In this document: piece by piece, positions 21,575-32,820 of the stretch
How the letters are laid out: the number at the start of each line of letters is the position of its first letter
Numbering within the stretch: position 1 is the stretch's first letter
Origin: Chaunax sp. Z400
Taxonomy: Eukaryota > Chordata > Actinopteri > Lophiiformes > Chaunacidae
DNA length: 64,000 nucleotides
Assembly: GCA_037577475.1 (NCBI GenBank)
Contig: CM075204.1
Location: forward strand, 7,628,855 to 7,692,854
Reading direction: 5' to 3'
Notes under the pieces: generated by a model
Database searches by the model: none
Told to the model about the DNA's origin: nothing
The model's input: the letters and a program-made list of their open reading frames with translations, nothing else
Translations under genes and position numbers: made by a program

Positions 21575-23814
21575 GCAGGTCCCAGCAATGAAGGTAAATG
21601 ACCCTCAAGTCTGTACTTCTAGCTAGCATTGAGTACCATAAACTGTAGAAGCTTTCTAGCACTGGTTCCTGGAACTGTTAGCAGCTGGAGAAACAGTTTT
21701 GAATATTTTCACTTTACCCATCCTGGATTACTGGACTGAAAATTAAGAGACATGATGGAATATCAGCAGAGTTTGGACTATAAAAATATAAATAATTATA
21801 TATTATATAATAATTATATATTATAGATAACAAGGAAGAGGACTGTAATATCTCCTCTGTAAATAATGCACAGTTCACACACTATTGGTTTCATACTCAG
21901 GTTTCAGACACAATAAAAATCTCACTGTTTTAGTCCACTAAATATGTTGATATGGAATTGGCTAACACTTACATCGCTTGAAGAATTTGGAAGTTTGTCA
22001 GCTTCTTAAAGTGATCTCAAATGTCATCTTTTTTTCCATAATAAGGCCTCTGCTGATGTTAATTTGATTGACGTTGCTAAGAGAAAACTTTTAATAATGT
22101 TACAAGTGTGACATGAACCAGTTCAGTGTTTCTACAGTCATACATTTTTTGTGAAGGTCAAACATTCAAAGAATGTTTTGTAAAGTCATCCACATCCACA
22201 GTGTGTCTGAAGACACGGGAACATCCTGCACCTGCAGTTCTACCAGGGGGGGAAGCTCAAGAAGTGAGCTTCACATGGGGAACTGAGCAGCCTTGGTGGA
22301 GGTTTGTGCTCTTATTAGTGCCGTTTACATGGTTTAGGTTCATTTGTGTGTGTGTGTGTGCAACAAAAAAGAGAAAATACAACAAGGAAGAAGCAAGGTG
22401 GGTTGGAAAAAACACTTAGGGCTTATTAAAAAGAACACACCTAACATTGAAATGGCAGACCGTTCTATATGCATGGCACAAATTTTTATTACAATAACAT
22501 AAATCTAACATGGAAAGGTGCATTAAAACACAGGGGCTTCAATAAAGAGGCCGCAACAGTCAGTGTGGGTCCTGCCATACTCGCCATTTATTTAGCAAAT
22601 TAATAAAACTCTAAAAAAAACACAAGACAGAAGGAATAAGGAGATAGACTGTCGTAGTACGGCTGGGAAGCCTCCCACCCTCCGGTAGGGTACTGGGAGT
22701 ATGCTGCCTGTACACAAGCATAATGACAAACCAAAGCACACTTCAACTGAAAACACCACACTAATAAAAATGTGCCTCCACAAACTATATCACCATCTAG
22801 AGTGAGTGAACTCTCAGCACCCCGACCACACCGGTGAATGGAGGACCCCACCAGCTGCAGCACTAGAAGCACAAGAAGACAGAAGGTTAAAACCCTAAAC
22901 TATACAAAATCATCCTATACTAAACAAGACAATACAATGGATAAGGCTAAAAGATGTGGCACTAAAATAATACTAACAAACAGCAGTCAGTGCTCCGCCT
23001 GGAAACAAACAAAGCACTGTTAATTTAGTTTGATGTGAGTTAAATTACTACTTAAAAATGCTGAATACCTTACAGACCTTTGAATTAGTCAGAACATTTC
23101 AGCTCTTGTTCCTACAACACAAGTTATGGCAGACCAACCATGTTAAACATTCAAACACAAATACCTCAGGTTGTTTGCATCCCTACAATACCCGAACAAT
23201 TTAGACTAAAATGAATATAGAAATGTGTAAAAACAATGGTAAAAATCCAAAGGTTGGGCTCACCAGGGCCACATGGAGAGAGCACACAAAGGACCTGGTC
23301 TGAGGAGAGTGAAGCCTGAAATCTCACCTGCTGCCCATCAGCCCATTTATCAGCTTCCTGGCTTTACCTGATTGGCTTCTGGGCTCTACATGGTCCTAGT
23401 GTCCCTCTGCCACATATATTTGCACTACATCATACACTGTTGTCATAGTTCACATTAGAAAATACTGAACCCCTTAAGAGAAACCGTTTAAGAGATATTA
23501 TTAAATGAGGAGTGACTGCAAAGTGAAGCAGAAAAGCTGTTCCATATGACTGGACCTGAATAAAAACTGGCCAAGGCTGGTTCTGTAAAAGTGACTGTAT
23601 GGAGATCAGCAGCTCTGGTGTGACAGCAGTGAATTCTGAGATCTGGTTAGTACCTATTTGAAGTTTATTAATGTCAAATATGTCTAACAAGTCCAGGGTT
23701 TGAAATAATGGGGCAGTGTGTACATAAATGTTATACAGTGTACACCTTATAATGTGGCTGTCATATGTTTGCTGTGCGTAATATTTTTCATTATCATCAC
23801 TGATCAAGAATTGA
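21575..23814. other. Intergenic, repeats only
   Basis: No gene supported. At 22262-22330 a piece resembles the right end of the CCTCCGCC-type element (GAACTGAGCAGCCTTGGTGG). The region 22500-23420 has the look of an old interspersed element but I cannot classify it. Open frames here are short and have no recognised family. Confidence 0.45.
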
Positions 23815-23960
23815 ACATAAAGTGTCCTTATATGCGGATGACCTGTTAATTGATGTATCCGATCCAAAACGAGCCACCCCTCAAATCTTAAGCACTCTCA
23901 AAAGTTTTGGTAAGTTCTCTGGGTATAAGCTCAATATAGGAAAAAGTGACTTTTTCATTT
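23815..23960 (+). mobile_element. L1-type reverse transcriptase fragment (YADD box)
   Basis: Plus-strand translation gives SLYADDLLIDVSDPKRATPQ and then ILSTLKSFGKFSGYKLNIGK, ending in a stop at about 23960. This is the catalytic YADD motif and following segment of L1-clade ORF2. Both ends are truncated. Confidence 0.8.
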
Positions 23961-25438
23961 AGTATGAAATAATATGAAGCTGCAGTAATTTAGCAGGAAA
24001 ATCATGTCTTAAATTTCACAAAAATCCACTGATACATCATAAATATTTGAGTCTGATTGTAATCTCACCTGTTCATGGCAGTCAAATTATTCCTCTATCA
24101 TTCTATGTATTTATTAAATGAATGGAGGTTTTAACTAGAAGTTGAGCGGAATTTATCCAGGTGGGGATTGACATGGAACACTTTCCACATTTTAAGAACA
24201 ATGTAGACTTTACTGAACGGATGGTGACCAGCAGTCTGTCTTCTGTCTGCCTGCCTCAGTGAGACACATTCCTTTTTTTCACGGTTCATCATTCATCCTT
24301 TTGTCCCTAAACCTATTTACACCATTTAAGGTAGAAATGAAAAAACAATCACATTAGTACCTAAGAGGTTTGTTCTGTCCTCTAACAGGCGTTTGAGTAT
24401 CAGAATTATTTTCTTATTGTGGTGACGGTGCTGGAGGAAATTATGCTGAAGGCTTGTGGTCGGATCAGGGAGTTCTGCCAGCGCCACTATCGGCCCTGCA
24501 GCCGCGACAGCAATGACCTGGACCAGCGATGAAGCAGAGCCGGACCAGTCTGGCAGCGTGGAGACCAAAGCCTAGAGAACGGAACAACTGACCTCCACCA
24601 CATATAAAGAGTTGGAATCAGCTTTGAAATTATGACCTGATGGTCCATTAATGGTCTCATATTTGATGTACACTGTATGAAATTTGCAGACCAAATATTT
24701 AGATCTTATACAAAAAAAACTTGCATTAACTGCTACTTATATTTATGTATTTAAATAATTTGCGTAACGCAACTTTTTTTATGTCAACTATTAGCATAAC
24801 GTAACACCAGCTGGCTTTTTGCTGTCTCAATCAGAGAAAGTGAACATATATTTGAAAATGCATTTTTACTACGGTTATGAATTGATTGTGTGACATGACT
24901 CTCAGTGCAGTGTCAGGCTGTGCTGCCATGCTCTTAATTAAAACTCTCTGTGTACTGTTTGTATATTACTTCTGTGCCGTGTTGAATCACATAAATTTAA
25001 AGACAAAATATTTTATTTGGTAGTTTTATTAATAGTTCTATGTTAAAAATGTGTTGACATGACTGGTGTTGAGGGGTTTAAGTGTTTTATGAGAGCAATA
25101 GTTGGTATTCTTCATAATTGTGAGTGAAATCTCTTGACCAGATGGAGCCTGGGCCCCATGTATCAAGGCTGAGTCTTTGGCAGCAGACTAGGGCCCTTCG
25201 CTGTGAGTCCTGCCCTCTCTCGTTGCCACGTTTCCACGTTTTTTGCATGAGAGAGATTCTAAGTATTGTGTACACTTGGATTAGACTCTGAGAACAAAGC
25301 ATTGTGTATACAAACCATGCTGAGCCTTAAAACAACTAGAGTGGAAAAACAGCAGATTCTGATCAGTAGGAAACTGACCAGAATCAGAAAAGACACACTT
25401 AGACATTTACAGGACAAAGTTACACAGGCTGAATGTCC
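23961..25438. other. Intergenic, no gene seen
   Basis: AT-rich DNA downstream of the minus-strand kinase-like gene and the plus-strand kinesin remnant. Nothing can be supported in it. Confidence 0.4.
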
Positions 25439-25444
25439 TTTATT
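25439..25444 (-). terminator. Candidate polyadenylation signal of the tandem kinase gene
   Basis: AATAAA on the minus strand, about 62 bp beyond the stop codon at 25506-25508. This would give a very short 3' UTR. Confidence 0.45.
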
Positions 25445-25505
25445 GAACTTAAAAATGCCATGTTATCCACTTCAGAAGTCATTAATCACACATCTGACGA
25501 TATAA

Positions 25506-27579
25506 TTAGTCCTCCATATACACGGAGCAGCGAAAGTAATCCTTGATCTTAGAGATCCTCTTCAGCAATTTTCTGAGGCCACCAGACGAGGCTGAGACAT
25601 CAGGGGTGACGTCTGTTGGTGTGGCTCCTTCAGAAAACCCGGCTCCACCAGATAAGCAGACTTCTGAATTGTCTTTATCGGAGACGGGAGGTATTTCTCC
25701 ATCAGAAGGACAGACATCTGGATCGTTTCCATCTGGGACTGTCGGTATTTTTCCGTCAGACTTCTTGACTCGACGAAAGAATCTCCGAATCCTCTGCAGC
25801 AATTTTCTGGGGCCACCAGATGAGGCTGAGACAGCAGGAGTGACGTCTGTCGGTTTAGCTCCTTCAGAAGAGGCGACAGGAACTCCATCAGGTGACCCTA
25901 TGGTCAGTGGGCAAACTGAGGAGCTCTTCACTGCGTCTTTTGAAAATGCTGGGCACTCATTCATGGTAGCTTGGGAGGCGTCCAGACTGGAATAAGAATG
26001 ACAATCAGTTAGGCAATCAATCAATCAATCAATCCATAAAACCATTAATCCATTCAACAGTATGTGAGGTCCACTAGCAGACACAGTGACTTACTATTCT
26101 CTGGTCTCAACGCGATTCATCAGGTGGTCCATAGTGATGAATGGATGCTGCAGAGCTTGACAGGTAGAGATCCTCTGATTCTTGTCAACATGCAGCATCT
26201 GTTTCAGGAGGTCTGCGAAAGCAATCCTGTCCTCAGATTCAGCTTCAGATTCTGTTGAATGCTGGTCAGTGGATTTATTCTCTGACATTTGAGAAGTATT
26301 CTCCACTTGGCTGTCGACACTTTCACTTTCACTGTCACTTTCCTCACTGTCACTTTCCTCACTCTCACTTTCCTCACATAGGACGAGTTTCCTTTCAATG
26401 TCAAACTCATCAGGCTTGATACGGTAACCCAGGTAGAGGTAGACCAGGAGTTTGCCAACATCCGACATGTCTGTGTTCTTATAGTCAGACTTGACGTTGT
26501 CAAACACGTACTCATTCTCGGCCTTATACACGTACTCATCCTCATCATCGTGGTACTCATCGTCGTCCTCATCCAAGTCCTCATCCACGGCCTCACCCAC
26601 GGCCTCATCCACGTCCTCATCGTCATCCTCATCGTCATCCTCATCATATTCACAAGCCCTGCCAAAATCTATTAATTTTACCCTGTGGGGCTGGTCCCTC
26701 CTATTGACAAGCATGACGTTTCCCTCATGGATGTTATTATGCCGGATGTTAACAGCCTTGAGTTCATCCAAAGCCAGGAACAGCTGCAGGAACAAACAAG
26801 ATGGGACAAGTTTGGGATTCAGTTTTCCGTTTGTTTTTCATTTGCTGATGTTAATTTTTAGTTAGGGTTCATTGATGAGCTGTATCTGCTATACAGTACA
26901 TAGAACAATAAATTGGTTCCATATTAAAATTGTACAAACCTGCTTTGCAATAGGCCTAATAGAGCACAGGGTCATTTTCCCATGTTCCATTATCTCCTCT
27001 CTGAGGCACTTGTCCAGCATCTCAACCACGAGACAGGTCCGTCCACGGTACTCACACCGCTCAAAGAATCTGATTAGGTAGTTGCTGGCTGGATTCCTGG
27101 CATTAATCTTTTCAAACGTGGACAACTGGGGAGGAAAGAGAGACATGACACATTACATAGTGCAAACTGTGGTTAAGTATACAAAATCAAATAAAGGGAA
27201 TGTAGTGTGTGCCATAAGATTCAGATGGAGTCAAAAAATCTACCTCTGGCTCTACGTAAACCTCGTCTTCCCAACACATTCTGGGGATCTTCACTACCAT
27301 TTTCTCGTTTGTGGTGTTGTTTTGGCATCTGGCCACATGACAAAAGGAGCCTTGACCGATCTTCTCCTGGACAGTGTAGCTAGAAGAGCTGCCCTGCAAC
27401 ACATATCTACATTCCTGGTCCCACTGTGTTGTTTCACCTGTGAGGAAAGACGGTGAACATGGTGATTAAATGGGGTAAATTCTGTAGATTTTGATATACA
27501 TATATATATACAGTACCAGTCAATAGTTTGGACATATCTTCCCATCCACTTGAATGGGAAACTGTGTCCAAATTTTATA

Positions 27580-27619
<40 letters not shown>

Positions 27620-29993
27620 TAGATATAGATATAGATATAGATATATATATATAGAGAGAGAGAGAGAGAGCAAACCCATATATTATATTTGCTATATAAA
27701 ACATACCAGGGAACTCTTGGAGATGTGTCCAATTTGTTGGTTGGTCCTTTGAGTATTCTGACAATGCTGCACACTTCTCCATGGCAGATAGGGACCTGTC
27801 CAGACTGGAACAAGTATGACAACCAGTTAATGAATGAATGAATGAATCAATAAAGCAATTAGTCCATCCAACAATATGTGATGTCCACTCGCAGACACAC
27901 AGTCACTTACTAGATTCCCTTCTCAAAATGATTGGTGAGGTGGTCCATTGTGATGAATGGATGTTGTAGAGCTTGACGGGCAGAGATTCTCTGATTCCCG
28001 TCGACATGCAACAGCCGTTTCAGCAGGTCCACAAAAGCCACCGTGTCCTCATAATCTTGATAGGTTTTCAAGGTGAATATTGAAGTTATCTGGATTTGGA
28101 AACAGATTCAGTTCCGTTAGCCCTAGACCTTCCTGCTGTTCCAATCTTAACTGATACAACAGAAAGTGCTTACCTGAAGCAGGTCGTCCAGACAGCTGAG
28201 CTTGTCAGTGTTGTTTTTCTGCTGTCCTTGTTCCTAAAGAGACAAATGTGTATGTATACATATGTTAGAGAGCCATTTTAAAGAGTTGAAATAACACAAC
28301 AATTCAAACAAAGGAGAATATGGTCACTCAACTCTTAGACTCCATATAGCAGCTTCATCTTCCGTGAAGTAACGCTGGGTATATTTGCCAGAGCGGAGCA
28401 GGTGATCCTCCGGCTGACCCAGGAACTCAACAATGCGCTGTACCTGCAGATAAAAGATAGAGTCACATCATTTTTGACATGATTTCCCCACTTGGCTGTG
28501 TGCATTTATCTGAAGTAGTTGACCTACCATCTGATCCTCAGAGGAAGCAGAGAAGAGGCTGTGACCCAGGAAGAAGTAGGCCAGGGTGCAGCCGACTCCC
28601 CACAAATCGATGGCCTCAGTGAAGGGCAGGCCAAGAAAGATTTCTGGAGCCCTGAGGAGAGAAGAATGGGTGGCAAACTATGAAGATCAAGACAACAACG
28701 TGGATTTTAAAATTATATATGCTGTCTTAGACTAGTGGACGAGTGTGGCAGGATAAAATACCTGTATTCAAGAGTCTGAAGTTCCATTCCAGGCTGGGCA
28801 TCCGAAGCTTTAATGGCCATGCTAAAATCTACTAATTTTAAACAGGAGGGGTGATCCCTCATATGGACAAACATGACATTTCCCGGATGGATGTCACCAT
28901 GCACGATGTTAAGAGCCTTGAGTTCATCCAAAGCCAGGAACAGCTGCAGGAAAAAACAAGATGGGACAAGTTTGGGATTCAGTGTTTGTAGTTTAGGTAG
29001 TTTTTGTGTAATCCTGCTAACAGACAGACAGACAATGTCAGTGAAAACATCAGCTCCTTGTTGGAGGTAATAATACGAACCTGCTTTGCAATAACTCTCA
29101 TTGAGTACAGAACGCTTTTTTGCCCTGTAAACTCCACCAAGGTCTGCTGCAGCTTCTCAAAGACGAGACAGGTCCGTCCATCGTGCTCACACCGCTTAAG
29201 GAGATTGACATTGAATGGATTCCTGAGAGAAATCTCCTCTAACATGGACACCTGGTGAGAAAGAGATTTCACACAGTACATGTGATTAAAATCAAATAAA
29301 GGGAATGTAGTGTGTCTTGAAAGAATCAGACTGAGTCCAAAAATCTACCTCTCTCTCTATGTCCTCCTTTTTGCGAGTGTCCTTGAAGAGCTTCACTGCC
29401 ACTTCTTTTCTTGTTGTCTTATCACAACACATGAACACGTCACAAAAGCGGCCTTCACCGATATTCATCAGAAAGAAGTCTTTAGTGCTGACTCTGGATA
29501 GAAGGACAATGAAGAAGGACAAGAAGCAATGAACATTCAAAATCAAAACCACTTCTCATACACTTTCACTGAGAGAATTAGTGTTTTCATCTATCAATCT
29601 GAATAACTGTCAATGTTAACATAATGGGGAAAAAATAAAATAATAGTTAGAAAAGAGGTAACTGGTATTTCTTGTAAATGTAGCAAGACATTAATTGTCA
29701 CATTAGAAAACATAGTATATCAGTACTGCTCATCTCTCAAAATCTGAAGGCACCCCTGATAACTGTGCAGGGCTAACATGTGGATGATGAATAAGAGTTT
29801 GACTAAATGAGTGAATGTCTTTTAAAAAATACTGATACGTCATTGCTAAAATCTGTAATGAAGTACAAAAACTAGACAATTATCTGAGGGGTAGAAAATG
29901 AGCCTGTTACCTATTAGGGTTTTTACCCTGTGCTTCAGCCAGTTTCATGGTGGCGATCAATTTGGTCACAAAACTGGTTATTTCTTCGTCCAT
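25506..29993 (-). CDS. Tandem two-domain HIPK-like kinase/pseudokinase gene
   Basis: Thirteen minus-strand exons with agreeing phases: 29911-29993, 29349-29493, 29081-29251, 28762-28943, 28528-28651, 28333-28443, 28174-28233, 27911-28089, 27707-27804, 27244-27437, 26940-27125, 26095-26783, 25506-25986. They total 2703 bp, or 900 residues. Both halves resemble homeodomain-interacting protein kinases (GNVMLVNRRDQPHRVKLIDF). Domain 1: G-loop GEGRFCDV (40-47), Lys62 in VAVK, HGD (148-150), Asn155, DFS (172-174) in place of DFG, APE (195-197), and C-lobe end QRISARQALQHPFI. Domain 2: G-loop GQGSFCHV (412-419), Lys434, HNN (526-528) in place of HRD, Asn533, DFG (550-552). After that, the APE to alpha-G part is replaced by Asp/Glu-rich and Ser/Glu-rich tracts, and only QRISTCQALQHPFI returns. 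Exon 13 adds a Ser/Pro-rich tail with a duplicated ASSGG-RKLL-RI block. Domain 2 probably lacks catalysis; domain 1 is uncertain. The alternative is two adjacent genes, but the phase-consistent exon 9-10 join and the absence of a stop between them argue for one. Symbol unknown. Confidence 0.75.
27550..27672. repeat. TA / GATA / AG compound microsatellite
   Basis: TATATA run, then GATATA units, then AG repeats. It lies in the intron that separates the exons of kinase domain 1 from those of domain 2. Confidence 0.95.
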
Positions 29994-30250
29994 TTTGCTG
30001 AGGATATCTGTTGGAGAATAAGACATGGGAAAGAGGATTTTCAAATTAGTAATATACAGTAATTACAATTCAAATGTGACAAGTAAGAATCCAGCATAAT
30101 TAGAACACATGGAGTTAGTATTAGGGTACCTGAGCTTTGTGTCATCAATTAGGCGATTGGATAAGTTGTTATTGATTATTGTTATTTACAGTATAGGATG
30201 TATAGGATGACGTCAGCTGAGAATATTTACAAATGTCTGCCAATTCCCTA
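29994..30250. promoter_or_regulatory. 5' flank of the tandem kinase gene
   Basis: Upstream of the minus-strand ATG at 29993. A run resembling an acceptor (TATTCTCCAACAGATATCCT, complement of 30002-30021) precedes the ATG, so a 5' noncoding exon further upstream is possible. No core promoter element is recognisable. Confidence 0.35.
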
Positions 30251-30254
30251 TCAA

Positions 30255-30625
30255 CATATAGTAACGCTGGGTTATGTGATGTTATATGTAGATTAAATAC
30301 AGTTTTGTTTGAGGGAGGTGTCCACCGTAAGGCTATTGGCTGGGAGTAGCTAGGGGGGAGGGACAAAGGGGATTGTTGTGTGTTGTATTGGCTAGTGAGT
30401 TCCGGGTGTTGGAGCGGCTTTCGTTCAGAAACTTTTGGAGCTAGAGAGAAACGAGTTTTTGATGCTACTCAGACTAGCCACACTTGTTTTTGTTGCTTTC
30501 CTGGGGACACCTCAACCTCGGGGTTAGCTGTGCTCCGGCCAGGTTAATAAATCGGGGCTATTTAGCTTTCAACCGTGATTCTGTCTCCGTTGTCTGTCTA
30601 GCTACACGCAACGCTACGATATTTA
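30255..30625 (+). mobile_element. Possible solo LTR
   Basis: The segment has LTR-like composition: a G-rich block around 30350-30420, an AATAAA at 30545, then a pyrimidine-rich stretch and CGCAACGCTACG at the end, echoed by GTAACGCTGG at the left end. No internal retroviral or retrotransposon genes are attached. Boundaries and identity are uncertain. Confidence 0.3.
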
Positions 30626-30934
30626 GTTGACTAAAACGGTGAGATTTTTGTTGTGTCTGAAACCTGAGTATGAAACCAGTTCTACAGTTTATGGTACCCA
30701 TGCTATCTCACAGACTTCAGGGTCATTTACCTTCACTGCTGGATTCGCCTTGGTCTCTGAGGTCAGGTGTTTGCTCCTCTGTAGGTTTGTTGCTTGGGTG
30801 TTTTGCTCTGATCTGCTGATTCATTCTGTTCATATCTTGTCAAAGTATGTTTAGGATTGATGTCAGCTCTTTTATATACCGGAAATAGATCGGATAATTT
30901 TTTACCCATATGATGTCATTTGATTGATGGCACG

Positions 30935-31195
30935 CTTCCTAGCAACGCTAAGGCGGCCAACGCTAACGCTAGCAACGCTAAGGCGGGCAACGCTAACGCT
31001 AGCAACGCAGGCAACGCTAAGGCGGGCAACGGTAACGCTAGCAACGCTAAGGCGGGCAACGGTAACGCTAGCAACGCTAAGGCGGGCAACGGTAACGCTA
31101 GCAACGCTAAGGCGGGCAACGCTAAGGCGGGCAACGCTAAACAACGCTAACGCTAGCAACGCTAAACAACGCTAACGCTAGCAACGCTAAGAACA
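30935..31195. repeat. GC-rich minisatellite (AACGCTA words, about 30-bp higher unit)
   Basis: Tandem copies of CAACGCTAAGGCGGG and CAACGGTAACGCTAG alternate to form units of about 15 and 30 bp. They open long frames on both strands (Ala/Asn/Lys-rich on plus, Ala/Leu-rich on minus) that are repeat artefacts. Confidence 0.95.
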
Positions 31196-32225
31196 ACAAC
31201 AATGGCGGACATGATTTTGTAAAGTGACAGTGTTGTGCAAATGAGTGCTATCCTGAGTTTTTCAATAATAAAATACTTCAGCTGTAAGAACCTCTTATAC
31301 TATACAATATACTACGAAACATCACCACACTTAAACTTCTACGATATATCCCACATTATATCATCATTTACCAGATACTTTATTGCTTCATAGAAACAGT
31401 AAACTATGGGGAACTGGACTGTTTTTATGTTATGTAGCACTTTGAGCTAACTTTGCTTTATTGTGTTGATATATTGGATCCACGTGGTGTGTGTAATGTG
31501 TGTGATATTTCAGTCAACAGGCTGAGAGCAGAGGGCACGCATCTGTCTGCTGTCCTGGCCACCGCTGCCGGCCTGCCAACCAGAGAGCGTTGAGGATAAA
31601 GGTCGAAACACTCAGTGAAGGTTGGACACCTCCTGAAGACCTCAACGCATCCAGATGAAGTAACCAACTACAACTAGGCCCTCATCCATCGGCTGCCCCC
31701 CTACACAACCGGCTCCACCGTCGCTCACAAGTCTCCCACAAAGTCTCCCACAAGCCAAGATGCCATCAGGATAGTGTAACTACCAAGGGATTGAATCATC
31801 TAGTCCTAGGAATAACCCAGTCAGATGATTTCTCCTATGGGATGCACAGAGTGGAGACTACCTGCAGCCAGGTATACTGCATTCTATCCTAACAGCATCT
31901 GTTGCATACTCCTTTACCTGTGCACCGTTTCACTGACAAATAACAGAAGACTACTTAAAAAAATAACATAAACATAAATCAACCAAAGTAGTAATTAAAT
32001 CATTGTGAATAAGGAATTGAAATAAATCATACTAGGTGATCAGCGTTTGACCATGTGACTATAAATATACTTATCTCAATACATTTCACATCATAATCCA
32101 CTAAGTTTCTTTCACCCAGTTGGAATTTTGAAACAGTTTACTGGTTTAAAAGAGGACATGCTGATGTATTACATTTGTTCATGTTGGTAAAACTTCAAAA
32201 AGCTGCATTCCTTCATGTGTTTCAG
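31196..32225. other. Intergenic, no gene seen
   Basis: I searched this stretch for upstream MSRB3 exons (CxxC zinc sites, SGSGWPSF-like motif) and found none. The block 31500-31790 is GC-richer and may be an old interspersed element, unclassified. Confidence 0.4.
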
Positions 32226-32405
32226 TGCGGAGCTCATCTGGGACACCTGTTTGATGATGGACCAAGACCCACAGGAAAACGCTACTGCATTAACTCAGCC
32301 TCGTTGGCTTTCCAACCCAAACACGCGGCCTCCTCTTCCTCCAGCTCTGCAGCTGAGGGTAGCGCTGCCAGCAGCTCAGTGAGTGACGAGAAGACTGAGT
32401 TCTGA
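32226..32405 (+). pseudogene. msrb3: Isolated final exon of methionine-R-sulfoxide reductase B3
   Basis: After a clean acceptor (TGTGTTTCAG at 32216-32225) the plus strand reads CGAHLGHLFDDGPRPTGKRY, then CINSASLAFQPKH, a Ser/Ala-rich linker and EKTEF before TGA at 32403. The RYCINS motif carries the catalytic cysteine of MsrB enzymes, which reduce methionine-R-sulfoxide with zinc held by CxxC pairs. The earlier exons (signal peptide or transit sequence, CxxC, GWPSF region) are not found upstream on this strand in the window. It is therefore either the 3' end of a gene with a very long intron running across the kinase gene and further left, or a stray exon copy. The C-terminal EKTEF differs from the KDEL-like ending expected for the ER form. 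Confidence 0.75.
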
Positions 32406-32535
32406 AAGGAAGGCTGGAGAATCAGTGATCAATGACTGTTTCTGTGTGGAGAGTTCACATACATGAACTAGTAAATGATAAATGGACTGAAAGGACCTGA
32501 ACCTGAAAGGATTGCAATTTGTTTTTAATTAAAAA

Positions 32536-32820
32536 GGTAATTAAAAAAGTAATTAAAGTGGTTAACTCATTTACAGTGAATGCATTGCCCTGTTTTAGTT
32601 AACTTAACCGTCCACTTATCAGAAAGTCGGTGGTTCAATGCCCCGCCCTAACAGGCTATCGAGGAAGATACTGAACCCGTTTGCTCCCAGTGTCTGTTCC
32701 ATTGGTGTGAGAGTGTTGGTGTGAGTGGGTGGATGCTGGCTCGTGTTGTAAAACACTTTGAGTGATCACTCAGACTAGAAAATCTATAAATACAGTCCAT
32801 TGACCATTTTACCATTTATG
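32536..32820 (+). repeat. SINE-like repeat, copy 1
   Basis: The block GTTAACTTAACCGTCCACTT followed by ATCAGAAAGTCGGTGGTTCAAT is shared with 45927-46075. GGTTCAAT...CCC resembles a tRNA B box. The tail (AAAACACTTTGAGTGATCAC, then CTATAAATACAGTCCATTGA) is typical of fish SINE 3' ends. Confidence 0.65.

Noticed and set aside
25543..25995. Plus-strand 150-residue open frame
   Set aside because: Antisense shadow of exon 13 of the minus-strand kinase gene, whose splice sites and phase are coherent.
26204..26665. Minus-strand Met/Arg/Thr-rich open frame
   Set aside because: Out-of-frame reading of the same acidic exon; the correct frame contains the kinase motifs.
26491..26865. Plus-strand Ser-rich open frame
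   Set aside because: Antisense of the Asp/Glu-rich tract of kinase exon 12.
30902..31175. Ala-rich open frames on both strands
   Set aside because: Translation of the AACGCTA minisatellite.
32620..32660. Possible tRNA gene (B-box-like GGTTCAAT)
   Set aside because: No cloverleaf can be drawn; the same block recurs at 46 kb, as expected for a SINE.
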